From Gelidibacter pelagius (GTDB lineage: Bacteria; Bacteroidota; Bacteroidia; Flavobacteriales; Flavobacteriaceae): a stretch of 64,000 nucleotides of DNA. Where the stretch lies: contig NZ_JAGEVG010000014.1 of assembly GCF_017581925.1 (NCBI RefSeq), forward strand, positions 83,901 through 147,900, written 5' to 3'. How positions within the stretch are numbered: position 1 is the stretch's first letter; each line of letters opens with the position of its first letter. Under the pieces are notes generated by a model. It was given only the letters and a program-made list of their open reading frames with translations. It had not been told where the DNA came from and made no database searches. Below, in pieces: positions 1-8,230 of the stretch. The position numbers and the translations under genes are program-made.

Positions 1-1953
1 ATTCACGCTTGTGGGGTGATCATTACCCCTGATGATATTACAAAATTCGTCCCGGTAGCTACCGCTAAGGATTCTGATTTGTATGTGACCCAATTTGACA
101 ACTCTGTTGTGGAGGATGCGGGATTGCTGAAAATGGATTTCTTGGGATTAAAAACCTTGACCTTAATTAAGGATACAGTGAAAATTGTGAAAGCAAAACA
201 CGATATTCTGCTGGACCCAGATACTTTTCCTTTAGATGATGAATTGACTTACGAGCTCTTCCAAAAGGGCGAAACCGTTGGGGTGTTTCAGTATGAATCG
301 CCAGGGATGCAAAAACATCTCAAGGAATTGAAACCAACCGTCTTTGAGGATTTGATTGCAATGAACGCTTTGTATCGCCCAGGGCCAATGGAATACATTC
401 CGAGTTTTACCCGACGTAAGCATGGTGATGAAGAGATTGAATATGACCTCCCTGCGATGGAGGAGTATTTAAAAGAAACTTACGGTATTACCGTTTACCA
501 AGAGCAGGTGATGTTGCTGTCCCAAAAGTTAGCCGATTTCACTAAGGGGGAAGCTGACGTTTTGCGTAAGGCGATGGGTAAGAAGCAAATTGCAGTTTTG
601 GACAAAATGAAACCAAAATTCATTGCCCAAGCGGAAGCAAATGGTCATGACGCTAAAAAATTGGAAAAAATTTGGAAGGACTGGGAAGCCTTTGCGAGTT
701 ATGCGTTTAATAAATCACATTCAACTTGTTACGCGTGGATAGCCTATCAAACCGCCTATTTAAAAGCACATTACCCTGCCGAATATATGGCTGCGGTATT
801 GAGCAATAACATGAACGACATCAAGCAAGTGACTTTCTTTATGGAAGAGTGCAAGCGCATGAAATTAAACGTGCTTGGACCTGATGTCAATGAATCCTTT
901 TATAAATTTTCTGTAAATAAAGACTATGCGGTTCGTTTTGGAATGGGGGCCATAAAAGGTGTTGGACAAGGAGCGGTGATGACCATTGTGGAAAATCGAA
1001 GAAAAGATGGCCAATATAAATCCATTTTCGATTTTGCAAAACGAGTAGATTTAAGAGCAGCAAACAAAAAAGCCTTTGAGAATTTGGCTTTGGCTGGCGG
1101 GTTTGATTGTTTCACAGATACCCATAGAGCACAGTATTTTCAGGATGAAGGCGACGGAATTACCTTTCTGGAGAAAGCCATAAAGTATGGCAATAAACAT
1201 CAGGAAAATGAAAATTCAGCCCAGGTAAGCTTGTTTGGCGATGCCAGTGATGTCCAAATCGCAGAGCCTTTGGTCCCACCTTGTGAAGAATGGGGTACTA
1301 TGGAAAAATTGGCACAGGAACGTGAAGTGGTCGGAATCTATATCTCCGGGCATCCACTTGATGATTTTAAGGTAGAAATGAAGACTTTCTGCAATGCGAC
1401 TCTGGCACATTTTGCAAATTTGGAACCTTTTGTGAATCGTGAAATGACATTTGGTGGTGTAGTGACCAATGTGGAACACCGTGTTAGCAAGCAAGGTAAA
1501 GGTTGGGCCATGTTTACTATTGAAGATTATACGGATAGTTTTGAATTCCGGATATTTGGAGAGGAATACCTGAGATTCAGACACTTTTTAGTGAGAAGTT
1601 CATTTGTGTATGTTAGAGTGTATGTTAAAGAAGGTTGGATCAATAAAGAGACGGGTAAGAGAACCGATCCGAGATTGCAGTTTTCCAATTTTCAGTTGTT
1701 GCATGACGTCATGGATACCTATGCTAAAAAATTGTCCATCCAATTGGAGATAAAAGATTTGAAAGAGACCAAAATTAAGGCGCTTGAGGATGTTTTAAGA
1801 ATGCATGAAGGTAACCATGCGCTTAATTTCTTAGTGTACGATACAGAAGAGAAAATGAAATTACACATGCCGAGTAGGAAGCAAAAGGTGAGAATTTCTC
1901 AGGAGTTGCTCGATGAACTTGACAACCAGAATGTGTATTATAAGTTGAATTAA
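1..1953 (+). CDS. dnaE: DNA polymerase III alpha subunit, C-terminal part (5' end cut by window)
   Basis: This is the replicative polymerase catalytic subunit, of which only the last 650 residues are inside the window. The frame is already open at base 1 (Ile-His-Ala-Cys-Gly), so the gene runs off the left edge and the GTG at 16 is not a start. Visible family signatures are the MDFLGLKTLTLI block, LYRPGPM, the HSTCYAWIAYQTAYLKAHYP segment with its conserved His-Ser, and DVNESFYKF; a C-terminal OB-fold lies around the GKGWAMFTIED stretch. The PHP domain and the catalytic aspartates lie upstream, outside the window. No frameshift is seen. Cytosolic; acts in the replisome. Confidence 0.96.
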   Translation: MHACGVIITPDDITKFVPVATAKDSDLYVTQFDNSVVEDAGLLKMDFLGLKTLTLIKDTVKIVKAKHDILLDPDTFPLDDELTYELFQKGETVGVFQYESPGMQKHLKELKPTVFEDLIAMNALYRPGPMEYIPSFTRRKHGDEEIEYDLPAMEEYLKETYGITVYQEQVMLLSQKLADFTKGEADVLRKAMGKKQIAVLDKMKPKFIAQAEANGHDAKKLEKIWKDWEAFASYAFNKSHSTCYAWIAYQTAYLKAHYPAEYMAAVLSNNMNDIKQVTFFMEECKRMKLNVLGPDVNESFYKFSVNKDYAVRFGMGAIKGVGQGAVMTIVENRRKDGQYKSIFDFAKRVDLRAANKKAFENLALAGGFDCFTDTHRAQYFQDEGDGITFLEKAIKYGNKHQENENSAQVSLFGDASDVQIAEPLVPPCEEWGTMEKLAQEREVVGIYISGHPLDDFKVEMKTFCNATLAHFANLEPFVNREMTFGGVVTNVEHRVSKQGKGWAMFTIEDYTDSFEFRIFGEEYLRFRHFLVRSSFVYVRVYVKEGWINKETGKRTDPRLQFSNFQLLHDVMDTYAKKLSIQLEIKDLKETKIKALEDVLRMHEGNHALNFLVYDTEEKMKLHMPSRKQKVRISQELLDELDNQNVYYKLN

Positions 1954-2003
1954 CCAAGGCCTGCGATGGTAGGTACATCATGATAAGAAGATGAGTGTAT
2001 ACA

Positions 2004-2023
2004 ATTCCCGCGCAGGCGGGAAT
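2004..2023. repeat. GC-rich palindrome downstream of dnaE
   Basis: Arms ATTCCCGC and GCGGGAAT flank a 4-nt loop GCAG. Palindromes of this kind are common dispersed elements in flavobacterial intergenic DNA. It sits where a dnaE terminator could be, but is followed only by a short T-rich stretch, so a termination role is inference. Confidence 0.6.
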
Positions 2024-2334
2024 CCTTTTAAACTCGTTAATCTAATAATGAGAAGATTTGTTTTGATATAAATCGCCATGGATTCCTTCACAATGTTTAA
2101 ATCATGAGCTTTTGGATGCTTATGTTAGTTATAATTTTCCAAATTTATACATGGGATTGCAATGGGATTCTTTTTATAGGATTAGTGAATTTAGCATAAC
2201 AAGAACTATTAGTTAACAAATGTAGTTGTGATCGAAAGCCCGGTTCATGTGCCCTGAAAATCATCATAACCATCGCAAATCCAGCTATAAGCAAAACAAA
2301 TGTTAAGCCTATAAGGATTGGTAAATATTTTGAC

Positions 2335-2342
2335 TAATTTTG
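2335..2342 (+). promoter_or_regulatory. Probable trxA -7 promoter box
   Basis: TAATTTTG matches the Bacteroidota -7 consensus TAnnTTTG and lies 40 nt before the trxA ATG. No well-spaced -33 TTTG was found, so confidence is moderate. Confidence 0.45.
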
Positions 2343-2381
2343 TCTCTTTAAGTGAAAAACAACAATTAAAACATAGAAAAT

Positions 2382-2699
2382 ATGGCATTAGAAATAACAG
2401 ATGCGAATTTTGAAGAAACGGTTTTGAAAAGTGATAAGCCTGTAGTAGTAGATTTTTGGGCCGCTTGGTGTGGACCATGTAGAATGGTTGGGCCAATCAT
2501 TGACCAAATTAGCGATGAGTACGAAGGTAAGGCCATTGTTGGTAAAGTAGACGTTGATGCAAATCAAGAGTTTGCTGCCAAGTATGGTGTGCGTAACATT
2601 CCAACGGTTTTAGTTTTCCAAAACGGAGAAGTAGTTGGAAGACAAGTTGGTGTGGCTCCAAAGAACGCCTATACTGACGCTATTGATGCGCTTCTATAG
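2382..2699 (+). CDS. trxA: Thioredoxin
   Basis: A small cytosolic dithiol-disulfide oxidoreductase that reduces protein disulfides using electrons from thioredoxin reductase. The protein is 105 residues, the usual length for thioredoxin. The active site WCGPC is at residues 29-33, inside the typical VVVDFWAAWCGPCRM strand-helix, and the cis-proline loop NIPTVLVF follows. No signal peptide is present. It is a single-gene unit with its own -7 box upstream and a strong hairpin terminator downstream. Confidence 0.97.
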   Translation: MALEITDANFEETVLKSDKPVVVDFWAAWCGPCRMVGPIIDQISDEYEGKAIVGKVDVDANQEFAAKYGVRNIPTVLVFQNGEVVGRQVGVAPKNAYTDAIDALL

Positions 2700-2806
2700 T
2701 CGTTAATTACAGAGAAGCAACTGCCGTCATAATCGATTCAGAGTAAATAATTATGATGTGATGTGATATCTGTCATCAAAAAAGCATAATATTCGGATAA
2801 TATGAT

Positions 2807-2838
2807 AAAAGGTTTGCTGTAATGGCAAACCTTTTTTT
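2807..2838 (+). terminator. Rho-independent terminator after trxA
   Basis: Stem AAAAGGTTTGC / GCAAACCTTTT with a 7-nt loop followed by a run of T. It separates trxA from clpP. Confidence 0.8.
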
Positions 2839-2866
2839 ATTTTAGATAAAAATTTAAACTTATAAA

Positions 2867-3412
2867 ATGAGCAATAAATTAAAAATACAAGATCTTATCG
2901 ATAGTAAATTGATAGAAGAGCGTAAAGTGTTTCTTTGGGGGCAAGTAGATGATAAATCTGCAAAACATGTTATTGACCGATTAATGTATTTGGACGCTTT
3001 GGAGACCAAAGACATCCATTTATACATCAATAGTCCGGGAGGCTATGTGACTTCGGGCTTTGCAGTTTATGATTGCATGAAATCCTTAAAAAGTGAGGTG
3101 TCCACAATCTGTACAGGATTTGCCGCCTCTATGGGTTCGATCTTATTGTCAGCAGGAGAAAAAGGAAAACGTTTTATCCAGCCACACGCACGTGTGATGA
3201 TCCACCAACCAAGTGGCGGTGCGCGTGGGCCAGCAAGTGATATTGAAATTACGGCACAGGAAATATTGAAAACCAAAGAATTGAGTGCGCGTTTATTGGC
3301 AGAAAATTGTGGTCAGACCATTGAAAAGGTGATGAAAGATTTTAACCGCGACCATTGGATGGGTGCAGAGGAATCTGTGGCTTATGGGATTGTGGATAAA
3401 ATAATTAAATAA
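2867..3412 (+). CDS. clpP: ClpP-type ATP-dependent protease subunit
   Basis: Proteolytic core subunit of the Clp protease, forming heptameric rings that receive unfolded substrates from ClpX or ClpA-type ATPases. The Ser-His-Asp triad is readable: Ser88 in GFAASMGSILLSAG, His113 in MIHQPSGG, Asp162 in FNRDHW. The 25- and 49-residue spacings equal those of the classical enzyme. At 181 residues it is shorter than most ClpP and has no propeptide, so it may be a second paralog rather than the main ClpP. No clpX follows; the next gene is a DUF58 protein, about 100 nt downstream. Confidence 0.88.
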   Translation: MSNKLKIQDLIDSKLIEERKVFLWGQVDDKSAKHVIDRLMYLDALETKDIHLYINSPGGYVTSGFAVYDCMKSLKSEVSTICTGFAASMGSILLSAGEKGKRFIQPHARVMIHQPSGGARGPASDIEITAQEILKTKELSARLLAENCGQTIEKVMKDFNRDHWMGAEESVAYGIVDKIIK

Positions 3413-3509
3413 GTATTAAGTATCAAGTACAAAGTATTAAGACTGAAGTGTCCTCAATTTCGGTCTTAATGCTTAATTTCAAAAGCAAAGTGGTCTAATA
3501 TCTAAATTG

Positions 3510-4439
3510 ATGAACTTACAGGCAGAACTCAATAAAACGGGAGGTTTTAAAAACCTTGAACTCCTCGCCAAACAAGTGGTTGAAGGATTTATTGCTGGAA
3601 TGCACAAAAGTCCGTTTCATGGGTTTTCGGCGGAATTTGCTGAGCATAAGATTTACAATCAAGGTGAAAGTACCAAACATATTGATTGGAAACTGTACGC
3701 TAAAACAGATAAGTTGTTTACCAAGCGCTATGATGAGGAAACCAATTTGCGTTGCCACTTGATTATTGATAACAGTAGCTCTATGCATTATCCTGAAATG
3801 AAGGAGTTCTCAATAAGCAATCTTAATAAGATAGCCTTTTCAGCACTAGCTTCAGCCAGTTTAATGCATATTCTTAAAAAACAACGTGATGCCGTGGGCA
3901 TGAGTATTTACAGTGATGCTTATGATTATTACGCACCAGAAAAGGGCAGTGAGCGCCATCATCAAATGTTGTTGAGCGAATTGAGCAAGACTGTAGTTTC
4001 AAAACCAGTTAACAAACAAACGGAAACTTATACCTATCTCCACCAGATTGCCGAGAAAATACATCGGAGATCGTTGATTTTCTTTTTTACCGATATGTTT
4101 CAAACAACAGCTGACGAAGCAAGACTGATTGAAGCGTTAAGGCATTTAAAACATAAAAAGCACGAAGTAGTTTTGTTTCATGTGTTCGATAAGGACAAGG
4201 AGTTGACTTTTGATTTTGAAAACACACCAAAACGTTTTATAGATGTTGAAACGGGTGAACACATCAATTTGTACCCAGAAACCATTAAAGAAGATTATGA
4301 ACGGGCTGTGGGCTCTTATTTTGATGAATTGCGACTAAAATGTGGTCAATATCAAATTAAATATGTGGAGGCAGACATCACAAAAGATTTCGATAAAATC
4401 CTGACAACATACATGGTAGAGCGCGGAAAATTTAAGTAA
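3510..4439 (+). CDS. DUF58 domain protein
   Basis: The 309-residue protein carries the DUF58 hallmark, a run near residues 38-75 with SPFHGFSAEFAEH, a Gly-containing turn, IDWKLYAKTDKLFTKRY and EETNLR. It is followed by a vWA-like fold with LIIDNSSSM (a DxSxS metal-site variant) and FFFTDMF. DUF58 proteins usually partner a MoxR AAA+ ATPase in cell-envelope or protein-maturation roles, but no moxR is visible here. A TTG one codon upstream (3507) is possible; the ATG at 3510 is preferred. Function is not established. Confidence 0.85.
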   Translation: MNLQAELNKTGGFKNLELLAKQVVEGFIAGMHKSPFHGFSAEFAEHKIYNQGESTKHIDWKLYAKTDKLFTKRYDEETNLRCHLIIDNSSSMHYPEMKEFSISNLNKIAFSALASASLMHILKKQRDAVGMSIYSDAYDYYAPEKGSERHHQMLLSELSKTVVSKPVNKQTETYTYLHQIAEKIHRRSLIFFFTDMFQTTADEARLIEALRHLKHKKHEVVLFHVFDKDKELTFDFENTPKRFIDVETGEHINLYPETIKEDYERAVGSYFDELRLKCGQYQIKYVEADITKDFDKILTTYMVERGKFK

Positions 4440-4470
4440 GTAATAATTTTGTAAAAAATGAGCTAAATTG

Positions 4471-4501
4471 TTTGCGATATTGAAAATGCAGTGTATATTT
4501 G
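4471..4501 (+). promoter_or_regulatory. tRNA-Asp promoter
   Basis: A -33 TTTG (4471-4474) and a -7 TATATTTG (4494-4501), 19 nt apart, match the Bacteroidota housekeeping promoter. The expected start is about 12 nt before the mature tRNA 5' end. Confidence 0.8.
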
Positions 4502-4519
4502 CACTCGCATTAACGCAAC

Positions 4520-4593
4520 GGTCTGGTAGTTCAGCTGGTTAGAATGCCGCCCTGTCACGGCGGAGGTCGCGGGTTCGAGTCCCGTCCAGACCG
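4520..4593 (+). tRNA. tRNA-Asp (GTC)
   Basis: A 74-nt cloverleaf. Acceptor arms GGTCTGG and CCAGACC pair fully, with discriminator G. The anticodon stem CCGCC/GGCGG encloses loop CTGTCAC, giving anticodon GTC, and the T-arm contains GGTTCGAGTCC. CCA is not encoded, as is usual in this phylum. Confidence 0.96.
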
Positions 4594-4607
4594 CAATAAT
4601 GCTAAGA

Positions 4608-4636
4608 AGCTCTAAAGAAATTTGGAGCTTTTTTTG
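4608..4636 (+). terminator. Terminator after tRNA-Asp
   Basis: Stem AGCTCTAAA / TTTGGAGCT, with one wobble pair, followed by seven T residues, 15 nt past the tRNA. Confidence 0.8.
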
Positions 4637-4683
4637 GCAAGATTCCCATCGGCATGGGAAGAAGATGTTGTGTTGTTTCCTAA

Positions 4684-4701
4684 TCCCGATAGCTATCGGG
4701 A
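4684..4701. repeat. 18-bp perfect palindrome (copy 1)
   Basis: TCCCGATAGCTATCGGGA is a perfect 18-bp palindrome, repeated exactly at 8380-8397 in this window. It lies in the gap between tRNA-Asp and the small peptide gene and is probably a dispersed non-coding element. Confidence 0.75.
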
Positions 4702-4825
4702 CGGAACGTAGTGATACCAAAGCAATTTGGTATTCCGATGAGAAGCTTTCCTTTTCTGTTTTTAACAGAATCGGGATGCTTTTTTGTTTTTCATCGAATA
4801 TATTTTACATTCCTCTCTTAATAAT

Positions 4826-4855
4826 TTTGTTAATAACTTTTTTATAATATATTTG
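4826..4855 (+). promoter_or_regulatory. Promoter of the structured leader / 57-aa peptide transcript
   Basis: A -33 TTTG at 4826-4829 and a -7 TATATTTG at 4848-4855, 18 nt apart, form one of the best Bacteroidota promoters in the window. The predicted start near 4861 leaves a leader of about 215 nt before the peptide ATG at 5076. Confidence 0.75.
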
Positions 4856-4928
4856 TCACTCTTAAATAAGCCCCTAAACCAACTTGTTTCAAGAATAATT
4901 TAATCCATTTTTTTACAAGGTGTTATTG

Positions 4929-5026
4929 CATGTCCTTACTTCCCTCGACATGAAATTGCAATACTAGAGCTTTTTATGCTCAGAAATTAATAATCCATTC
5001 TTCCCTCGAATGGCATTTTTTATGCC
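4929..5026 (+). ncRNA. Structured leader with tandem CCCTC-loop hairpins
   Basis: Four stem-loops lie in series. A1 (4929-4952) has arms CATGTC/GACATG and a 12-nt loop ending TTCCCTC. B1 (4967-4981) has arms GAGC/GCTC around TTTTTAT. A2 (4995-5013) has arms CCATTC/GAATGG with loop TTCCCTC. B2 (5012-5026) has arms GGCAT/ATGCC around TTTTT and shares 2 nt with A2. The A-B pair is therefore duplicated: stem sequences differ while the loops are kept, which suggests RNA-level selection. The role (leader attenuation, protein binding or trans-acting RNA) is unknown. It lies upstream of a small exported peptide and a two-component system. Confidence 0.5.
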
Positions 5027-5075
5027 CAATTATTAATTAACTAAAATAGTATATAACCCCCTAAATTGTAATTAA

Positions 5076-5249
5076 ATGAAAACTTTAAAAATTACTTTAT
5101 TACTTGCTTTATTTTTAATGGTATCTAGCCAAACTGACACAGCGCCTTCTCAAACTAAATCGGAAGCAAATAAGTACGAACAGTCAAAAACCCAATTTGA
5201 CTTGTTGGCACACTCACGAAGCGGGATTCGTATTCCAACCCAAGGATAG
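5076..5249 (+). CDS. Small exported peptide (57 aa) upstream of a sensor kinase
   Basis: The ATG ORF encodes 57 residues beginning MKTLKITLLLALFLMVSS, a good signal peptide. The mature part is about 38 polar residues rich in Gln, Ser, Thr and Lys and ends RSGIRIPTQG. It is followed by a hairpin terminator, so it is a one-gene transcript with a long structured leader and its own strong promoter. No family is recognised. Its place immediately before a membrane sensor kinase makes a signalling-peptide role conceivable, but that is inference from position only. Confidence 0.6.
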   Translation: MKTLKITLLLALFLMVSSQTDTAPSQTKSEANKYEQSKTQFDLLAHSRSGIRIPTQG

Positions 5250-5275
5250 ATTTTAATGTCTTTATAAAAAGCATG

Positions 5276-5305
5276 AGCTCTTATTGTTATTAATAAGAGC
5301 TTTCT
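5276..5305 (+). terminator. Terminator after the 57-aa peptide gene
   Basis: Perfect arms AGCTCTTATT / AATAAGAGCT with a 6-nt loop, followed by a short T run. It separates the peptide transcript from the kinase gene. Confidence 0.7.
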
Positions 5306-5347
5306 GCGTTGGCCTAAATTAAACCGTAGAGATTGAATAAATTATTA

Positions 5348-5355
5348 TAAATTTG
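5348..5355 (+). promoter_or_regulatory. -7 box for the sensor kinase operon
   Basis: TAAATTTG fits TAnnTTTG and lies 27 nt before the GTG start at 5382. A correctly spaced -33 element is not apparent, so an activator may be needed. Confidence 0.45.
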
Positions 5356-5381
5356 GAAGCATTCAAATAAAATAATCCAGC

Positions 5382-7415
5382 GTGTTCAGGTTAAGTTTCC
5401 TAATTGTACTTTTATTTTTTTTCGGATCGAGCGTCTATTCCCAAAAGAAGTTGGAGTCGCCTGAATACGATAGTATCCTAAAGTTTCAATCGCTCAGTAA
5501 AAATAATAAGCTAACTCTTGCGGAGCAATTTGCCTATGCAAAAAAAGCAGTGGCGCTTGCAACTGCATTGAAGATTGATTCTGTCATCATTAAGGCAAAT
5601 CATAATTATTCCTTGCTGTGCATTTATACCGGTGATTTTGATGAATTTAAAAGGATCAATTTCAAAACCCTAAAGCTTTCAAAATCAATCAAGGACTCCT
5701 TGGCCATGGCTATTGCCAACCATAACTTGGGTTGGTACCATCATCAAAATAGGGTTCAAAATGATAGTGCCTATTATTATTATTCTAAAGCCTATAAGAT
5801 TTCTGAACAGTTGGCGCTTACGTCACGTCAGGTAGAGATATTAATAAACATCTCAGAAATTCAAGGCCTTGAAAAAGATTATATAGGTAGTGAAGAAAGT
5901 GCGATCGAGGCCATAAAGTTGGCTGAACATCTTCCTAAGGATGAGTATATGATGGATAGTTTATGGTTGCTCTATACAAGGATCGGTACAGGGGCCACGA
6001 CCATCAAAGTATGGGATAGAGCGCTTGAGTATCATGAGAAAGCCTACGCTATTGCTAAAAAAATGAAAGAGGGGTTCATCTTGCAGTTGTCTTCAGAAAA
6101 CAATATGGCACATGTCTATAAGGAAATGGGTGATTATAAAAAAGCATTGACGCTATATGAAGGTATTTTAGATTATAAAGAGTTATTTGAAATAGAGCCT
6201 GATTTTTATGCCTTGATTTTGGACAATGTGGCTTACGCAAGATTTCTGAATGGGAGTAAGGATTTTGAACAGTTGGAGCATATGTTTGAAAGAGCGTATC
6301 ATATTTCTGATAGTCTCAAAGATCCTGTGACCATGCTCTATGTGACCATTGATCTTTCAAAATTTTATAAAGCTCGAGGCCTGAAAGACAAAGCATTAAA
6401 GTATGCCGAAGAATCTTACCATTTGGCAAATGATATTTCGTCTAACGACATCCTACTAGAATCCATGGTTCTGCTCTCTGAATTAAAACCAGGAGAGGAA
6501 GGAAAAGTTTATTTGAAAGAGCACATCAAATTAAGTGATAGTCTCTTGGCTTATGAACGTGGCATCAGAAACAGGTTTGCGCGCATTGAGTTTGAGACCG
6601 ATCAAATGGAATTGGAAAATGAGCGGATTGCCGCAGCGAAAATGTGGTGGACCATTAGCTCCATTGTGTTATTGGTGGGCTCCATCTTGGTCTATATTAT
6701 TTTCACACAGCGGAACAAAAACAAGGCATTGAAGTTTAGACAAGACCAGCAATTGGCCAATGAAGAGATTTATAATTTAATGTTATCACAACAGGACAAA
6801 GTTGATGGTGCAAGAGCAGAAGAAAAAAAGCGTATTTCGCAGGAGCTGCATGATGGTGTTTTAGGACGGCTTTTTGGTACGCGATTGAGTTTGGACAGCT
6901 ATAATTTAAATGAAGGAAAGGAAGCGGTTCAGGTAAGATCAAAATATATTTCTGAATTGCAGGCCATTGAAAACGATATTCGGAAGATTTCTCACGATTT
7001 AAGCACCGATTTTGTATCAGGCTCCGGATTTATGGATATTTTGAAAGAGTTGATTGAGAAACAAACTGAAGCCTACCAGCTGGGCTATGATTTTGATTAT
7101 ACTGACGATATCAATTGGGACGTTGTTTCGAATAAAACCAAAATTAATATTTACAGAATGGTCCAGGAATCACTCCAAAACATCTACAAGCACGCTAAAG
7201 CTAAAACCGTTAAAATTAGCTTTCAACTAAAAAAATCTGTAATTTGCTTGTTAATTATTGATGATGGTATTGGCTTCGATACAAATAAGAGTAAGAAAGG
7301 CATCGGTCTAAAAAACATCAATTCCCGAGTAAAGGAGCTCAATGGAACGGTGACATTCCATTCAAAAATTGATCAAGGCACAAGCATAAAAGTAAAAATC
7401 CCCTATACAACCTAA
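5382..7415 (+). CDS. TPR-containing sensor histidine kinase (HisKA_3/NarX type)
   Basis: A membrane sensor kinase of 677 residues. It has a signal peptide (FLIVLLFFFGSSVYSQ), a periplasmic TPR region of roughly residues 40-400, a transmembrane helix at about 421-444 (MWWTISSIVLLVGSILVYII), a short coiled stretch, and a HisKA_3 H-box RISQELHDGVLGRL with phospho-acceptor His490. A HATPase follows, with N-box QESLQNIYKHAKA, IDDGIGFD and GIGLKNI. The start is GTG, because an in-frame stop precedes it and no ATG fits. The response regulator follows after 5 nt, so the two are co-transcribed. The TPR sensor region could bind a peptide or protein ligand; the ligand is unknown. Confidence 0.92.
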   Translation: MFRLSFLIVLLFFFGSSVYSQKKLESPEYDSILKFQSLSKNNKLTLAEQFAYAKKAVALATALKIDSVIIKANHNYSLLCIYTGDFDEFKRINFKTLKLSKSIKDSLAMAIANHNLGWYHHQNRVQNDSAYYYYSKAYKISEQLALTSRQVEILINISEIQGLEKDYIGSEESAIEAIKLAEHLPKDEYMMDSLWLLYTRIGTGATTIKVWDRALEYHEKAYAIAKKMKEGFILQLSSENNMAHVYKEMGDYKKALTLYEGILDYKELFEIEPDFYALILDNVAYARFLNGSKDFEQLEHMFERAYHISDSLKDPVTMLYVTIDLSKFYKARGLKDKALKYAEESYHLANDISSNDILLESMVLLSELKPGEEGKVYLKEHIKLSDSLLAYERGIRNRFARIEFETDQMELENERIAAAKMWWTISSIVLLVGSILVYIIFTQRNKNKALKFRQDQQLANEEIYNLMLSQQDKVDGARAEEKKRISQELHDGVLGRLFGTRLSLDSYNLNEGKEAVQVRSKYISELQAIENDIRKISHDLSTDFVSGSGFMDILKELIEKQTEAYQLGYDFDYTDDINWDVVSNKTKINIYRMVQESLQNIYKHAKAKTVKISFQLKKSVICLLIIDDGIGFDTNKSKKGIGLKNINSRVKELNGTVTFHSKIDQGTSIKVKIPYTT

Positions 7416-7420
7416 AACCA

Positions 7421-8089
7421 ATGCAACACATTCATATATTGATGGTAGATGACCATCCTATCATAATTGAGGGTTACCAAAATACTTTGATGGCATCCAA
7501 GAAAGAAAACCAAATTTTACGCATAGATACTGCAAATGACTGTGACACCGCCAATCAATTATTGCAGCGTGCCGCAAATGAAAAACCTTATGATATTTGC
7601 TTTTTTGATATCAGCCTGCCCAGTTCCGTAGATGGCAAATTGACATCAGGGGAAGATTTGGCCAAAATGACTCGGGACATCATGCCCAATGCCAAAATAG
7701 TTATTCTGACGATGTTCGATGAATCCTATAGGGTGCATAGCATTATTAAGGATATTAATCCCGACGGATTTTTGATTAAAAGCGATATGACGTCCAGTGA
7801 ATTGGCTGAGGCCTTCCAACATATTTTATCTTCGCCACCTTATTATAGTAGTACTGTTAGCAATTTTCTGAAAAAAACGGTTACCACCGACATTTATGTT
7901 GATGACATCAATCGGAAAATTCTACATCTTTTGTCGCAAGGCATTAGGACAGTTACTCTAAGAGAGCATATCAATTTATCTATGAGTGCTATTGAAAAAC
8001 GCAAAAAGCAACTCAAGCTTTTGTTCTCTGTAGATGATGGAAAGGATGAAACTCTGATTGAAAAGGCACGAAAAAAAGGCTTTATTTAA
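7421..8089 (+). CDS. Response regulator with LuxR-like C-terminal HTH
   Basis: Cognate regulator of the kinase just upstream. The receiver domain starts HILMVDDHPI; the phospho-acceptor is Asp63 in CFFDISLP; VILTMFDE and the Lys of GFLIKSD complete the acidic-pocket set. The C-terminal part (about 160-222) has REHINLSMSAIEKRKKQLK, an HTH of the NarL/LuxR type but weakly conserved. It contains an unusual insertion in the receiver (PSSVDGKLTSGED). Likely targets include the dyads at 8160-8196, directly after its stop codon. Confidence 0.88.
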   Translation: MQHIHILMVDDHPIIIEGYQNTLMASKKENQILRIDTANDCDTANQLLQRAANEKPYDICFFDISLPSSVDGKLTSGEDLAKMTRDIMPNAKIVILTMFDESYRVHSIIKDINPDGFLIKSDMTSSELAEAFQHILSSPPYYSSTVSNFLKKTVTTDIYVDDINRKILHLLSQGIRTVTLREHINLSMSAIEKRKKQLKLLFSVDDGKDETLIEKARKKGFI

Positions 8090-8159
8090 TAAAAAGTGTT
8101 AAAGTTTCTCTTTTTTTGATTTTTGAGAATTCTCCAAAACCCTACAGCGCCTAAAGACT

Positions 8160-8196
8160 ACGGTTTTTCCGCAACAAGTTTACGGTTTTACCGTAA
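8160..8196 (+). promoter_or_regulatory. Tandem dyads, candidate response-regulator operator
   Basis: Two similar units occur 20 nt apart. The first begins ACGGTTTTTCCG; the second is the perfect dyad TTACGGTTTTACCGTAA (8180-8196). Both are followed by AACAA. They end about 20 nt before a -7 box that lacks a -33 element, the geometry expected for an activator site. Binding by the adjacent LuxR-type regulator is inference. Confidence 0.55.
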
Positions 8197-8217
8197 CAAA
8201 ATGTCAATTCTCTTTTC

Positions 8218-8225
8218 TATATTTG
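8218..8225 (+). promoter_or_regulatory. -7 box of the putative small RNA
   Basis: TATATTTG matches TAnnTTTG. There is no TTTG/TTG about 19 nt upstream, so activity probably depends on a factor bound at the dyads 8160-8196. The predicted start is near 8231. Confidence 0.55.
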
Positions 8226-8230
8226 AGTTG

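Larger units (their letters stand above)
1954..2381. other. Intergenic region between dnaE and trxA
   Basis: This 428-nt gap contains no convincing ORF. It holds a GC-rich palindrome about 50 nt after the dnaE stop (listed separately) and, near its right end, a Bacteroidota-type -7 box for trxA. The rest is AT-rich sequence with no structure I can recognise. Confidence 0.6.
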
